From Thermoplasmata archaeon (lineage in GTDB: Archaea; Thermoplasmatota; Thermoplasmata; RBG-16-68-12): 13,369 bases of DNA. Of the stretch, positions 13,194 through 13,369 are shown piece by piece. The DNA lies in the NCBI GenBank assembly GCA_021788795.1, contig JAJYKG010000031.1:1-13369 (forward strand), in the 5' to 3' direction. Made by a program: the position numbers and the translations under genes. The number at the start of each line of letters is the position of its first letter. The first letter of the stretch is position 1. Under the pieces are notes generated by a model. It did not search any database and had not been told where the DNA came from. It saw only the letters and a program-made list of their open reading frames with translations.

Positions 13194-13200
13194 TAATAAA
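13194..13200 (-). promoter_or_regulatory. TATA box of the tRNA gene
   Basis: On the minus strand this reads TTTATTA, the most AT-rich heptamer near the gene. Its centre at 13197 is 26-27 nt upstream of the tRNA 5' end at 13170. It probably also drives the cupredoxin gene. Confidence 0.65.
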
Positions 13201-13304
13201 GGATGCGGGGAGGACCGCCCGATGGAGGCGCGCGTCGGCGAACGGCTTCCGGCTTCGTCGAAAGCCACGCGGCGGCCGCGGGCTCCCGTTTGTTTCCGAC
13301 CCCA

Positions 13305-13312
13305 TTAAATAT
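13305..13312 (+). promoter_or_regulatory. TATA box for the gene starting at 13335
   Basis: TTAAATAT is centred about 26 nt before the GTG at 13335, predicting a leaderless transcript that starts at the codon itself. The element is nearly symmetric and could also act on the minus strand, but no suitable minus-strand gene starts downstream. Confidence 0.5.
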
Positions 13313-13334
13313 CGGGAGCCGCGTCGTTTCCTCC

Positions 13335-13369
13335 GTGGACCCGGAATACGCGGCGCGGGACAGATCGGA
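13335..13369 (+). CDS. N-terminus of a gene running off the window, product unknown
   Basis: A GTG at 13335 opens a frame, starting MDPEYAARDRS when GTG is read as Met, that stays open to the window end. The main support is the TATA box at leaderless distance. Eleven codons do not allow an assignment, and an unrelated start further on is possible. Confidence 0.4.
   Translation, partial: MDPEYAARDRS

Noticed and set aside
1..13369. Insertion sequences, CRISPR arrays, integrase or attachment sites
   Set aside because: No regularly spaced direct repeats, transposase or recombinase motifs were seen. Genes are compact with even base composition, so the window looks like stable chromosome.

Overview
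The window looks like archaeal chromosome. Four things point that way: very high GC; TATA-like boxes centred about 26 nt upstream of start codons, so that several genes appear leaderless; a tRNA split by a short intron that folds into an archaeal bulge-helix-bulge splice motif; and a membrane-anchored blue-copper protein with a sulfocyanin-type ligand pattern. A high-GC member of Thermoplasmatota from soil, sediment or the subsurface would fit, but that placement is inference from gene content and cannot be proved from this sequence alone.

Layout. The left edge (1-51) holds the last codons of a plus-strand gene, overlapping tail-to-tail with a minus-strand gene of unknown function (48-593). 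Next come two plus-strand 2-hydroxyacid enzymes: an Ldh2-type NAD(P)-dependent dehydrogenase (716-1801) and an LhgO-type FAD oxidoreductase (1857-3176). A LarA-like nickel-pincer racemase (3201-4661) lies convergent to them. About 200 bases of divergent promoter region, with several short inverted repeats, separate larA from a long plus-strand operon (4863-12506). Its order is hdrC, hdrB, hdrA, mvhD, an hdrC-hdrB fusion, a GlcD-like FAD-linked oxidase, and a second HdrD/GlcF-like iron-sulfur protein. Most junctions are stop/start overlaps or gaps of a few bases. On the right, a sulfocyanin-like gene (12521-13018, minus) lies downstream of an intron-containing tRNA with a CAT anticodon (13059-13170, minus). 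A new plus-strand gene appears to start at 13335 and runs off the end.

Reading as a system. All enzymes of 716-4661 act on, or plausibly act on, 2-hydroxyacids such as lactate, malate or 2-hydroxyglutarate, and the operon beside them ends in a GlcD/GlcF-like pair, the usual make-up of a D-2-hydroxyacid dehydrogenase. The rest of the operon is a flavin-based electron-bifurcation module (HdrABC plus MvhD) with an extra fused HdrCB unit, but without hydrogenase, formate dehydrogenase or F420-oxidising subunits in the window. The simplest hypothesis is a 2-hydroxyacid-oxidising system in which LarA interconverts enantiomers, GlcD/HdrD removes electrons, and the HdrA flavin splits or merges them between a low-potential carrier (ferredoxin) and a higher-potential acceptor. 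The order C1-B1-A-X-C2B2 also resembles the sulfur-oxidising sHdr cluster, although HdrA here is of the full-length methanogen type and no lipoate-binding protein gene is seen. Substrate, acceptor and physical complex are inferred.
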